Made by a program: the position numbers and the translations under genes. A stretch of 26,463 nt of DNA from a bacterium Ga0077546 (GTDB lineage Bacteria > Cyanobacteriota > Vampirovibrionia > Obscuribacterales > Obscuribacteraceae): contig LNEX01000252.1 in the NCBI GenBank assembly GCA_001464165.1, forward strand, positions 1 to 26,463. The letters run 5' to 3'. This document shows, piece after piece, positions 1-7,926 of this stretch. The notes beneath the pieces were generated by a model, which was given only the letters and a program-made list of their open reading frames with translations, was not told where the DNA came from and did not search any database. Position 1 is the first letter of the stretch. Each line of letters opens with the position of its first letter.

Positions 1-1152
1 CCAATCACCTTGATCTAAGTCGGCAGCAAACGAGCTAGCATAGCCATTCTCGGTAATAATGACTGGGCGCCTACTACCGTCTAGATTAAACTGATACGCA
101 AGAGTATCTCGCGTCAGCAAATCGTAAAGGCCTTGTGGATAAACCTCCCAGCCAATATCATTGACGGCCAATTCGCGCTCAGGAGAACTCTCACCGAATA
201 TGTCAATTGGCCAAGAAGGACGAAAGCGCGAGACCTCACGAGTATAGTAATTAATGGCCAAGTAGTCGCATTTTCCCTTCAAACCTTCCACCGGACCAGA
301 GATTGAAATAATCTCTTTGTTGAGATTAATAGGAAAAGGAAACTTCACTTCGCCGCTCTCAAGAGAGCTAGAGAACAACTGGTTAAAAGTAAAATCGCGA
401 TAAAAGCGGACCATATGATCTAGCGGGTTAAGCGGATTCTTAGGCATGAATGGCCGCCAATGAAGAGTGTAACTAACCTGGGCATCAGGTTTGACTGCCT
501 TAATAGCGTCGTAAGCAGCAGCATGACCCTCTAACAAGCGCCGAACCGCCTTGAAGGCTGAGAGGTAGTCAGACTTAGTTCCCGGTGGCCAGAGCCCGGC
601 CACATAGCTCTGGTAAACATAGGCCAAAGGTTCATTGATGGTGATCCAGTAGTCAACAAGATCACTAAATTCGGCCACAATCAATTCAGAAAAACGCTTA
701 AATTCACTGACGGCATAGGCTGTAGTCCAGCCGCCAGCAGCAGCCAACCAATCAGGCAAAGTAAAGTGAAATAGCGTAGCAAAAGTTGTCACGCCGCTTT
801 CTTTAAGACTAGTCAATATGCGGCGATAATAATCAACTTGCTTCTGGTCAAGAATGCTAGGTGCCACCCTCGTACCCGGCGGGTCTTGCAGCAAGGCTGG
901 CCAGTTAAAGGAAAGGCGAAAGGCGTTGAGATTCATGTCGCGAATGAGGACGATGTCATCTTCGTAACGATGATAGAACTGGCAAGCTTGGTCCGCCGAC
1001 GTACTATCCGAGATTCTTCCAGCTTCGTTAGTCCAGAGTGCCCAGTCAGATAGCCTTGAAGCTATTTCTTTGGGATGACCCTCCACCTGAAAGTGTGATG
1101 TGGCAGCACCCCATAAAAATCCATCTGGGAATTTAAGAGAACCGTCACTCAA
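1..1152 (-). CDS. GH1 family beta-glycosidase (beta-glucosidase-like), C-terminus cut off by window edge
   Basis: Retaining glycoside hydrolase of family GH1, expected to cleave terminal beta-linked sugars from oligosaccharides or glycosides. The visible 384 codons stay open to the window edge. Near the N-terminus is the GH1 hallmark FLWGAATSHFQVEG (Gln22 at the glycone-binding position). The acid/base motif WITINEP places Glu174, and the nucleophile motif IITENGYA places Glu368; both catalytic Glu are intact. HFTLPDW matches the conserved sugar-contact segment. GH1 proteins are usually about 430-490 residues, so some 50-100 residues are missing beyond position 1. The start is TTG at 1152: a strong GGAGGA lies 8 bases upstream, while the ATG just upstream runs straight into a stop (ATG ACA TAG). 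No signal peptide is visible, so it is probably cytoplasmic. It diverges from the GT-C gene with only a few tens of bases between them. Family assignment is secure; substrate is unknown. Confidence 0.95.
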   Translation of the reverse strand, partial: MSDGSLKFPDGFLWGAATSHFQVEGHPKEIASRLSDWALWTNEAGRISDSTSADQACQFYHRYEDDIVLIRDMNLNAFRLSFNWPALLQDPPGTRVAPSILDQKQVDYYRRILTSLKESGVTTFATLFHFTLPDWLAAAGGWTTAYAVSEFKRFSELIVAEFSDLVDYWITINEPLAYVYQSYVAGLWPPGTKSDYLSAFKAVRRLLEGHAAAYDAIKAVKPDAQVSYTLHWRPFMPKNPLNPLDHMVRFYRDFTFNQLFSSSLESGEVKFPFPINLNKEIISISGPVEGLKGKCDYLAINYYTREVSRFRPSWPIDIFGESSPERELAVNDIGWEVYPQGLYDLLTRDTLAYQFNLDGSRRPVIITENGYASSFAADLDQGDW

Positions 1153-1160
1153 CTATGTCA

Positions 1161-1166
1161 TCCTCC
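1161..1166 (-). promoter_or_regulatory. Shine-Dalgarno GGAGGA fixing the TTG start of the GH1 gene
   Basis: Reading the minus strand, GGAGGA is followed by 8 bases and then TTG. The in-frame continuation gives the conserved GH1 N-terminus, so this site decides a non-ATG start. The ATG overlapping the end of this motif is in a frame that stops after two codons. Confidence 0.75.
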
Positions 1167-1200
1167 AATATCTGCTGTGAACACTATAATAGCTCTGGCC

Positions 1201-3588
1201 ATGAACGTCACACCCCAAATCGCCACCCCCCCATTCAGCGCTGAGCCCATAGAGAGCAGCTCTAGGCTCTTTACTGCCTTGGCTATAGGGGCAATTGTCC
1301 TAGTCAATCTGTTTACTTTTAGACATAGCTTTGGCGGATATTTTCTGGCTGACGACTTCGTTCACGTCGATTATCTCTATCATGCCATCGATCAAAACTT
1401 CATGCCCCTGTTAGCCAATTTCTGGGGCAATTGGATGCAAGCACAAGGAACTACCTTTTATCGCCCCTTAATTTCGCTTTCTCTAGCCCTCGACTATCTC
1501 ATTAGCGGCCCCGATCCCCTTGCGTATCACATATCTAACTGGCTCTATCAGACTGCAGCTAGTTGCCTTATGTTCCTGCTGGCTGGGCAAATAGGCGAAA
1601 GATTCAGGCCTGGCGAAAAGAACCTTAATCGATCTTTAGCCTTAGCCTGCGGCATTATTTTCAGTGTCTATCCGCTGCACTGCGAGGTAGTCAACTGGGT
1701 AATTGCACGAGTTGACAGCATCGCTCTTGTCTTTTGCTTAGTGTCGTTTTGGCTCTACTTGAAAAGCACACAAAAGAAAGACTCTTTAGCGTACAAACTT
1801 AGCTTGGTGGCCTTTATCTTTGGCCTGATGTCAAAAGAAATGGCGGTGACACTGCCACCGACTTTGCTGCTCTTGAATTTGTTAAGCAGCAAAACCACCA
1901 CTAAAGATATTAAACAGCGCCTTCTCTCAAGCTTCAATGAGACAATGCACTTTTGGGTTATCCTAATTGCTTACCTGCTTTTTCGCCTTGCCGTACTTGG
2001 CACCATATCTGGAGGCTACGAAGGTTCAGTCGGCCAGGGACTTTCGAACAGCTTAGCTAAACGCTGGCTAGATGGCTCACTCTTACGGATTCTATTCCCT
2101 TTTAATATTGACGTCTTTGGCAGCAAACACAGCCTCTCAGTGCAGCTCAAAGCCGTTTATATGGCGATGCTAGTAAATTTTGCAGCAGCATTACTCATAG
2201 CAAAATCGAAGTCAACAACACTACGCGGATTACTCTTTGCTATTGGCTGGCTAGTTTTAGCGCTCCTACCCACCTATCAAGTGTGGAATCTAACGCCAGC
2301 GCTTCAAGGTAGCCGCTTTATCTATTATGGAACCGCACCAATCGCTCTAATTTTTGCTTGGCTTCTCTTTCCGGTAGAAGCACGCAATTGGCCGATATTA
2401 AGCAGCTTGCGACTGGCAGCTGCGGGGTGGTTTAGTGTAATTTTGCTAGTAATCACAAGCGGCAACAATCAGCCCTGGAACCATGCTATGAGAGAAGTGA
2501 GCCGATTTAGAGCGGCAGTAGCAGAACAAGCATTGGCCCTGAAGACAGGGCAATCGCTCTGCCTCTTGAACGTTCCCCATACTTATCGTGGCGCACATAT
2601 GCTCTATAATGCCGCCACCATGTCTGTTCTCTTAAGTAGGCCGTTAACTAAAGAAGCAATCTACAATCGAGTTGTTAGCTTTGAACCAGCTACTTTTGGC
2701 GATCCTGATTTGATCAACATTTCGCGATGGCGCAGCAAGACCAATTCAGGCTCTAGACTATTTAGATGGGACCGCAATAGTATGACCCTTGAACCGCTTG
2801 TCTTTGCTCCAGAAAAAAGTGCCGGTATCAAGCTATCAAAAGTCGATCTCGACAATGAGACAAAATCTATTTCAAGAGAACTTACACTAAATGCCCAGAA
2901 CCCTGATTTCATAGACGTCTTACTTGAACCTAGGCAAGTCACGCAATATCCTGAAGCCGTTATTACCCTAACAGCCCTAGCTCCGAGCAACCAGAAATGT
3001 CAATTTAGTCAGGCCCTAAACTTAGCAGAATCATCAACAGAACCTTCAGTAAAACAAGAACAAAAGCAAAGTCACCTGCGTTTTGATGTATCCGAACACA
3101 AGCAATGGCTAGCACTTGGTCAAATCAATCAGATTGTGCTATCTGTTGAAGGTCTTAATCAAGGCACAGCTCAAGGAGAAAAGCTGCACATAAAGGGAAT
3201 TGAGAGCGGCAGCCTCAATGGCCAACGACCAACAATAGAGTGCGACAATAAGACTCTGATTGAAGATGGCGACGGCATCTGTCGACCACACGGCAAAATG
3301 CCATCGTTCAATTACGACGGCACCATGGTACCAGGCGCGGTATCTGTATATGTCGAAGTTTCCAAACCCAATAGTTGGTTTGAACACTACACCGGGAGCT
3401 TTAGAGCCACAACTAAGAGCCCTGAAGCTCAGTTCTCCCACACCCTCGGCAAACTCAAAGGTAACGGAGTACCAATTACTTTTACTGGCGTTAAAGGACC
3501 TGGTTTCTTTCAGATGAGATTAGCGGCTCTAGATCAAGAAGGCAGAGTAATTGGCTATTTCAGCGACCCATTAAACTTTCAACTTTGA
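1201..3588 (+). CDS. Multi-pass GT-C glycosyltransferase, TMTC/GT105-like (protein O-mannosyltransferase-like)
   Basis: Large membrane protein that probably moves a sugar from a lipid-linked donor to an acceptor on the outer face of the cytoplasmic membrane. Numbering here is from the GTG at 1177. The first outside loop has FLADDFVH (Asp59-Asp60, the usual GT-C acidic motif). It is followed by FYRPL (95-98), HISN (118-121), VYPLHCEVVNWVIARVD (164-180) and MSKEMAVTLP (218-227), the pattern seen in TMTC/DUF1736 proteins. About ten hydrophobic helices fill residues 30-430. The C-terminal ~370 residues are soluble, probably extracytoplasmic, and unlike any fold I recognise; the TPRs of eukaryotic TMTC proteins are absent. 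Start: GTG 1177 or ATG 1201, neither with a ribosome site; ATG is chosen because it is the stronger codon. A TATAAT at 1185-1190 would fit a very short leader. It heads an apparent operon with the next two genes. The GT-C class is firm; sugar and acceptor are unknown. Confidence 0.8.
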   Translation: MNVTPQIATPPFSAEPIESSSRLFTALAIGAIVLVNLFTFRHSFGGYFLADDFVHVDYLYHAIDQNFMPLLANFWGNWMQAQGTTFYRPLISLSLALDYLISGPDPLAYHISNWLYQTAASCLMFLLAGQIGERFRPGEKNLNRSLALACGIIFSVYPLHCEVVNWVIARVDSIALVFCLVSFWLYLKSTQKKDSLAYKLSLVAFIFGLMSKEMAVTLPPTLLLLNLLSSKTTTKDIKQRLLSSFNETMHFWVILIAYLLFRLAVLGTISGGYEGSVGQGLSNSLAKRWLDGSLLRILFPFNIDVFGSKHSLSVQLKAVYMAMLVNFAAALLIAKSKSTTLRGLLFAIGWLVLALLPTYQVWNLTPALQGSRFIYYGTAPIALIFAWLLFPVEARNWPILSSLRLAAAGWFSVILLVITSGNNQPWNHAMREVSRFRAAVAEQALALKTGQSLCLLNVPHTYRGAHMLYNAATMSVLLSRPLTKEAIYNRVVSFEPATFGDPDLINISRWRSKTNSGSRLFRWDRNSMTLEPLVFAPEKSAGIKLSKVDLDNETKSISRELTLNAQNPDFIDVLLEPRQVTQYPEAVITLTALAPSNQKCQFSQALNLAESSTEPSVKQEQKQSHLRFDVSEHKQWLALGQINQIVLSVEGLNQGTAQGEKLHIKGIESGSLNGQRPTIECDNKTLIEDGDGICRPHGKMPSFNYDGTMVPGAVSVYVEVSKPNSWFEHYTGSFRATTKSPEAQFSHTLGKLKGNGVPITFTGVKGPGFFQMRLAALDQEGRVIGYFSDPLNFQL

Positions 3589-3619
3589 TACTGCAATAGC
3601 AACAAAAGTAGGATTAAGT

Positions 3620-5647
3620 TTGTCTACCTCCCAAAACGCAAATAAGATAGCCCCGGGACTAAGCTCCAAGCGCCAACTAGAGCGTGCCAGAGTAGACTTT
3701 GCATCAACCAAAACTCAAATGTTGGTGGGCGCCATAATCATCTGTGTCTCCTGCTTAGTAGCATATGCCCAAACCGTTCTCGTAACTTTTCTTGGTCAAG
3801 ATCTCATTTATATTCAAGCGATTGCCGATACTCTGCACGGCTCGTTTGACCAAGTTCTAGCCAATCCCACAAGCATCCTACTGCTTGACTACCTGGTCTA
3901 TCACACCAATACGCTTGGTTTTCACGTAAGCAACATTCTACTGACTGCCGGTTGCGCAGTTGTCGTAAGTTTGACTACCCTGGAGCTAACTGGCCGCCTC
4001 GGCAACCGCAATGGGGCACTAAGCGCCGTCTGGGCAGGCCTGCTTTTTTCTGTCTATCCGCTGCATGCCCAATCAGTGGCGATAGTGTCAGGACGAATCG
4101 AATTGATTGCTAGTTTGTTCTACCTGCTTAGCGTCTTCTTGTTTCTGCGCTACCGTCTAATTGAAGAAAAACAATATTTCGCGCTCTCACTCATTGCTGC
4201 CGCCCTGGCTCTTATAATTAGCGCTCAATCTCTCTCACTGCCAATAGTAATAACACTGCTAGCCTTCCACCCAGGCCGGAATCGCTTCGCTCACCACAAA
4301 AGTGCGCGAGCAGATGTCACCACCTGCAGTGGCCTCTACTGGATCATGGCCGCGCTCAGTTTCTTGTTACATCCTCTTTATCTAGGGCCAGTTGATAAAA
4401 AGACCTTGCTGTTACTATTTTTCCCGGTGAACGAGACTGTAATAAGCGTAGGAAAGATCGTGCCACTGGCCTTGACCCCCTTGATTTGCGCCCTATTAGT
4501 GCTACTACTAAAATCGCAAATTGCTAAAATCAGACTCAACCAAACAATCAAAACAGAGTCCGTAGAGAATCTTCCCACTCCGCCCAGTTCTACCATAACG
4601 GCCTTGATTTTAGCGGTCTGGCTCGGCTTTGCTATATTGCCCTTAACCGCCCATGATAGCCACTTATTTTTAGCAGCAGCACCTTTTTCAATGTTGATTG
4701 CCATCCTCTCGCTCGAGAGTGGAAACACAGCTAATAAAGACGCGAAACTTCTCACCACCTGCGGGCTTGTGGCCATGAGCTTGCTCTATCTCTCTTGGAG
4801 TTATTTGCTTGCAATTAATTTAAAGCCTACAGTTGACGGTAGCCTCATTGTAGAAAATTTCCGCAGACAATTAATCAACACCGCCACAATAAATCGAAAT
4901 CTCACTCTAACAAATTGGCCAAAAAGCCACCAAGGAGTACCTTTGATTCACGCAGCCGAAAATCTCAAACTGTTTGTGGCACCACCTTTTATCGACCGCG
5001 ATTTGTCCGCTGGCCTGAAAGTAATGAAAGAAATTCAGCCCCTAGAAGAAAGCAGCAAGAACGAGACGAACAAAGAAGTAAACAACAAAATTTACCAGTG
5101 GCAGCAGGCACACGGACTACTCGCTGAATTGCCACAGACTGCAGCGGCTCAGCCTTTTTCCGCGAGCACCATACCTTGGTCGGCAAGCAGCAGGCAGTTC
5201 TTTTTCAACTTACTAAAAGGCAGCGAATGGCATTTGATTGATAGTACTGGCGAAGCAGAACAGCTAGTTCAGAAAAATACACCATTAATTTGCTTACTAC
5301 ATGGTTCCGCACGTCTCTGGGCCGGCGACAAGCAGGCCATACTATGGCTCAACGATAAAATTGAGCAACCGATTCTGCAACCCGAGCGCTGGATTCTAAA
5401 AGTCAAATTGAGTGCTGACAGCGCCTCATCAATTAAGCTGGCTGTTCGTAATTATGCAGATGAAGCGAAGATAACCAAGCTTACAGGCAAAAGTGTAGGG
5501 GCAGATATATTCTTTGACCTACGAGAAATGGATGATTATCTATTCAATGGTGAAAGCCAACAGATTGGTATAGTTGTGGCAGCAGGAGAAATCGTTTCAA
5601 TTTCTAGCGTAGAGTTTGTCAGTTTAAAATCGGTAGGCAATCAATGA
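3620..5647 (+). CDS. Degenerate paralogue of the upstream GT-C protein, probably non-catalytic
   Basis: A 675-residue multi-pass membrane protein with the same plan as its upstream neighbour: helices over residues 35-410, then a soluble C-terminal part. The paralogy is plain in LLFSVYPLHAQSVAIVSGRIELIASLFYLL (about 141-170, key residues YPLH), which lines up with the SVYPLHCEVV segment upstream, and in FHVSN (101-105) against YHISN. The acidic loop motif ADD is reduced to GQD (59-61), the YRPL motif is absent, and SKE of the core motif is SAQ (201-203). This suggests lost or altered transferase activity, perhaps a partner or acceptor-binding role. The start is TTG at 3620 with AGGA 6 bases upstream; it lies 31 bases after the preceding stop. 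Its TGA overlaps the next gene's ATG (ATGA), implying translational coupling. Presence of the gene is firm; the inactive status is inferred from motifs. Confidence 0.75.
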   Translation: MSTSQNANKIAPGLSSKRQLERARVDFASTKTQMLVGAIIICVSCLVAYAQTVLVTFLGQDLIYIQAIADTLHGSFDQVLANPTSILLLDYLVYHTNTLGFHVSNILLTAGCAVVVSLTTLELTGRLGNRNGALSAVWAGLLFSVYPLHAQSVAIVSGRIELIASLFYLLSVFLFLRYRLIEEKQYFALSLIAAALALIISAQSLSLPIVITLLAFHPGRNRFAHHKSARADVTTCSGLYWIMAALSFLLHPLYLGPVDKKTLLLLFFPVNETVISVGKIVPLALTPLICALLVLLLKSQIAKIRLNQTIKTESVENLPTPPSSTITALILAVWLGFAILPLTAHDSHLFLAAAPFSMLIAILSLESGNTANKDAKLLTTCGLVAMSLLYLSWSYLLAINLKPTVDGSLIVENFRRQLINTATINRNLTLTNWPKSHQGVPLIHAAENLKLFVAPPFIDRDLSAGLKVMKEIQPLEESSKNETNKEVNNKIYQWQQAHGLLAELPQTAAAQPFSASTIPWSASSRQFFFNLLKGSEWHLIDSTGEAEQLVQKNTPLICLLHGSARLWAGDKQAILWLNDKIEQPILQPERWILKVKLSADSASSIKLAVRNYADEAKITKLTGKSVGADIFFDLREMDDYLFNGESQQIGIVVAAGEIVSISSVEFVSLKSVGNQ

Positions 5648-6690
5648 TTAAAGACCGCAGCGCCCGGCTAACAATATACTTATTGCTCGTCGTGGCGGCA
5701 GTCTATGTGGCGATCCAACTGGAGGCCCTAATCATCTGCCTTATCGCCTCTCTAACTCTAGCGGCAGCCTTGGCGCCACTGGCAGAGTACTTAGAAGAGC
5801 GAAAAATACCGCGGGTATTGACTGTGACGGCCGTCTACTTGTTAGTGGCAGCACTTTACGCTGGTTTGGGTTCGGGCATAGTACCGATGCTGAAAGAACA
5901 GGCCTTGAGTTTGTTCGACAATGTACCAGGCTATGGCGCCTGGCTCATGGAAAAAGCTCACACTCTGTATGACATGGGCGGACCAGATCTCACCCATACC
6001 CAAATTGCTGCTGAAGATGTTAAACAGCTGAGCATGTCGACTTTAACCAAACTTTTAAAAGTTACGGGTTCAGTATTCGGCGTACTCATTAACGGCCTCT
6101 TTATTCTATTTCTCACCGCTTATTTTGTCGTTGCCGCCAAAGACATCAACAGCTCTCTATTGAGCTGGTTACCAGCCCATCAGCGTCAGCGTTGGGCCGG
6201 GCTAATCAAACCAATTGAAAACAGACTTGGTGGCTATGTACGCGGACAGCTACTCGTAAGCCTTGCTGTTGGTAGTTTCATTGGTATTGGCCTTGCCCTG
6301 ATTGGTAATGAAAAAGCTTTGATTTTAGGGGTTCTAGCAGGCCTGCTCAACCTGGTGCCCTTTGTCGGCTCGATGATTACATCGGTGTTCGCCGTGATCA
6401 TAAGCTTTGTTCAAGCACCCTGGATGGGCCTAGCCACAATCGTTTTGTTTGTCGTCGAACAATGGTGCGAAAGTAACTTCATTGTGCCTAACCTCTTAGG
6501 TAAGCAAGTCGATCTCCATCCACTAATTGTTATGCTCGCCGTGATCATAGGCGGCAGCCTGCTAGGCATCAGTGGCGCACTAGTTGCGGTGCCAGTAGCA
6601 ACTGTGTCCTTGTTTCTGGCAGAAGAATTCTACAAGAAGAAACTTGACAGCCCCGAATCAAATTCAACCGCTAGCCAAGACCAAGACTAG
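5644..6690 (+). CDS. AI-2E/PerM family membrane transporter
   Basis: Integral membrane protein of the AI-2E transporter (DUF20/PerM) family. Members are implicated in export of small molecules or ion-coupled antiport, and autoinducer-2 transport has been shown for only some of them, so the substrate is open. The 348 residues are the normal family length. The N-terminal hydrophobic pair (about 8-80) is followed by an amphipathic stretch, then several helices. The C-terminal half holds the recognisable core: a glycine-rich LAGLLNLVPFVGS segment (about 233-245), EQWCESNFIVPNLLGKQVDLHP (about 271-292, key residues E, N, P), and GGSLLGISGALVAVPVA (about 302-318). The start overlaps the previous stop by 4 bases (ATGA), so it is co-translated with the two GT-C genes. 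Its 3' end overlaps the convergent pyrD gene by 20 bases. Confidence 0.88.
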   Translation: MIKDRSARLTIYLLLVVAAVYVAIQLEALIICLIASLTLAAALAPLAEYLEERKIPRVLTVTAVYLLVAALYAGLGSGIVPMLKEQALSLFDNVPGYGAWLMEKAHTLYDMGGPDLTHTQIAAEDVKQLSMSTLTKLLKVTGSVFGVLINGLFILFLTAYFVVAAKDINSSLLSWLPAHQRQRWAGLIKPIENRLGGYVRGQLLVSLAVGSFIGIGLALIGNEKALILGVLAGLLNLVPFVGSMITSVFAVIISFVQAPWMGLATIVLFVVEQWCESNFIVPNLLGKQVDLHPLIVMLAVIIGGSLLGISGALVAVPVATVSLFLAEEFYKKKLDSPESNSTASQDQD

Positions 6691-7819
6691 TAGCCACTTG
6701 CTCTCCTAACTTCTGATTTCCAACCAGCTCACTGACAGTGGTGTTTGCTTTGGCAAGAGCCAGAGCCAAGTCTGCCAAAATTTCCATAACAATAAAGGGC
6801 CCATGATAAATCAGGGCGGTGTAGAGCTGCACAACCGTAGCACCAGCCGCAAGGGCGGCAACTACATCAGCAGCAGAAGCGATGCCACCACAGGCGATGA
6901 TTTGCTGCTCTGGGTCTTTCAGTTCATTTAGTTTCTTCACCTGAGTGAGCATTAGCGTATTGAGTGGGCGACCACTAAGGCCTCCTCTGCCAATACCGGC
7001 TAAGCGTGCAGCGGATGTAGAAAGATTGGGCCTGGTGACTGTGGTATTGCCACAAACAAAACCCGCTATAGGGATAGCAAGCTCCCGAACAGAAGCCAAT
7101 ATCATCGCTATAAATTCGTCGGTGCTATCGGGCGAGAGCTTGAGAAATAGAGGGAACGCTTTATGATTAGCAGCATTAATAGCTCTGAGAATTTCTCTAA
7201 ATTGCGAAATCTCAGAAAGCGCACCATCATGGGTATTAGGACAGCTGGTATTAATAGTGACATATGCCAAGTTGCTATCTTGAAAGCACCTAAAGGTAGA
7301 AAGCAAATCAGCCACAGCTGCATCCCCATGCAAGTCCGGCAAATTACTCTTGGCAATATTTAGAGCAAGAGGTCCAAGACTATGACTACGATTCATCGCA
7401 GCCAATCGCCGAGAAACGCATTCTGCGCCATCACCGTTTAAGCCCATGCGATTGATAACGGCTTGATCTTGGGCTAGTCGAAACAAGCGCGGCTTTTCAT
7501 TCCCCACCGAGGGAGCGGCAGTGACCGAGCCAATTTCAGCGAAGCCAAAACCAAACGACGACCAGAGTGAGACGAAATTGGCATTTTTATCTAAGCCAGC
7601 GGCCAGCCCCACCGGGTTGGCAAGAGCATTTTTGACTAAGGTGGTGGTCAAACGGGGCAAAGCTGCCTCCACCCGATCGCTAAAAATAAGGTCTTTACCA
7701 ATACTGAGCATTGGGACTGAAGCTGGTAGTAAGTTAGCAACTAAGTCATGGGCATCCTCTGGCTCTAAGAGAAAGAGGCACGGACGGACAGCATTGCGAT
7801 AGAACCAGGTTGCCAGCAT
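6671..7819 (-). CDS. pyrD: Dihydroorotate dehydrogenase, class 2-like (quinone)
   Basis: FMN enzyme oxidising dihydroorotate to orotate, the fourth step of pyrimidine synthesis. Class 2 enzymes pass electrons to membrane quinone. The N-terminal helix region WFYRNAVRPCLFLLEPEDAH (5-24) is the class 2 membrane-associating extension. Other family marks are NPVGLAAGLDKN (68-79), IGSVT (96-100), NRMGLNGDG (123-131), NTTVTRP and the GGI...GA..VQLYTALIYHGP phosphate-binding end. Length (382) suits the family. The catalytic loop reads NTSCPNT (190-196): Cys193 stands where E. coli and human class 2 enzymes have the base Ser175/Ser215, while Cys there is typical of class 1 enzymes. The start ATG has only a weak AGG upstream. 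It is divergent from the kinase gene (107-base spacer) and convergent with the permease gene, so probably transcribed alone. Confidence 0.92.
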   Translation of the reverse strand: MLATWFYRNAVRPCLFLLEPEDAHDLVANLLPASVPMLSIGKDLIFSDRVEAALPRLTTTLVKNALANPVGLAAGLDKNANFVSLWSSFGFGFAEIGSVTAAPSVGNEKPRLFRLAQDQAVINRMGLNGDGAECVSRRLAAMNRSHSLGPLALNIAKSNLPDLHGDAAVADLLSTFRCFQDSNLAYVTINTSCPNTHDGALSEISQFREILRAINAANHKAFPLFLKLSPDSTDEFIAMILASVRELAIPIAGFVCGNTTVTRPNLSTSAARLAGIGRGGLSGRPLNTLMLTQVKKLNELKDPEQQIIACGGIASAADVVAALAAGATVVQLYTALIYHGPFIVMEILADLALALAKANTTVSELVGNQKLGEQVATSLGLG

Positions 7820-7926
7820 GAATAGGCCTAGAAGATTAATTGTTCAAGACTTACACAAGTATGCCACGATCATTTCCTAAAATTAGCTTCCACTATTAAA
7901 TAACAGGGTCAATTTACAGGTTCGAA

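Noticed and set aside
4378..4776. 132-codon minus-strand frame inside the second GT-C gene
   Set aside because: Antisense to membrane helices of a conserved gene, with no ribosome site or recognisable domain.
7820..7926. Promoters in the pyrD-kinase divergent spacer
   Set aside because: A TATTAA at the right distance exists, but no matching -35 or extended -10 is present; too weak to list.
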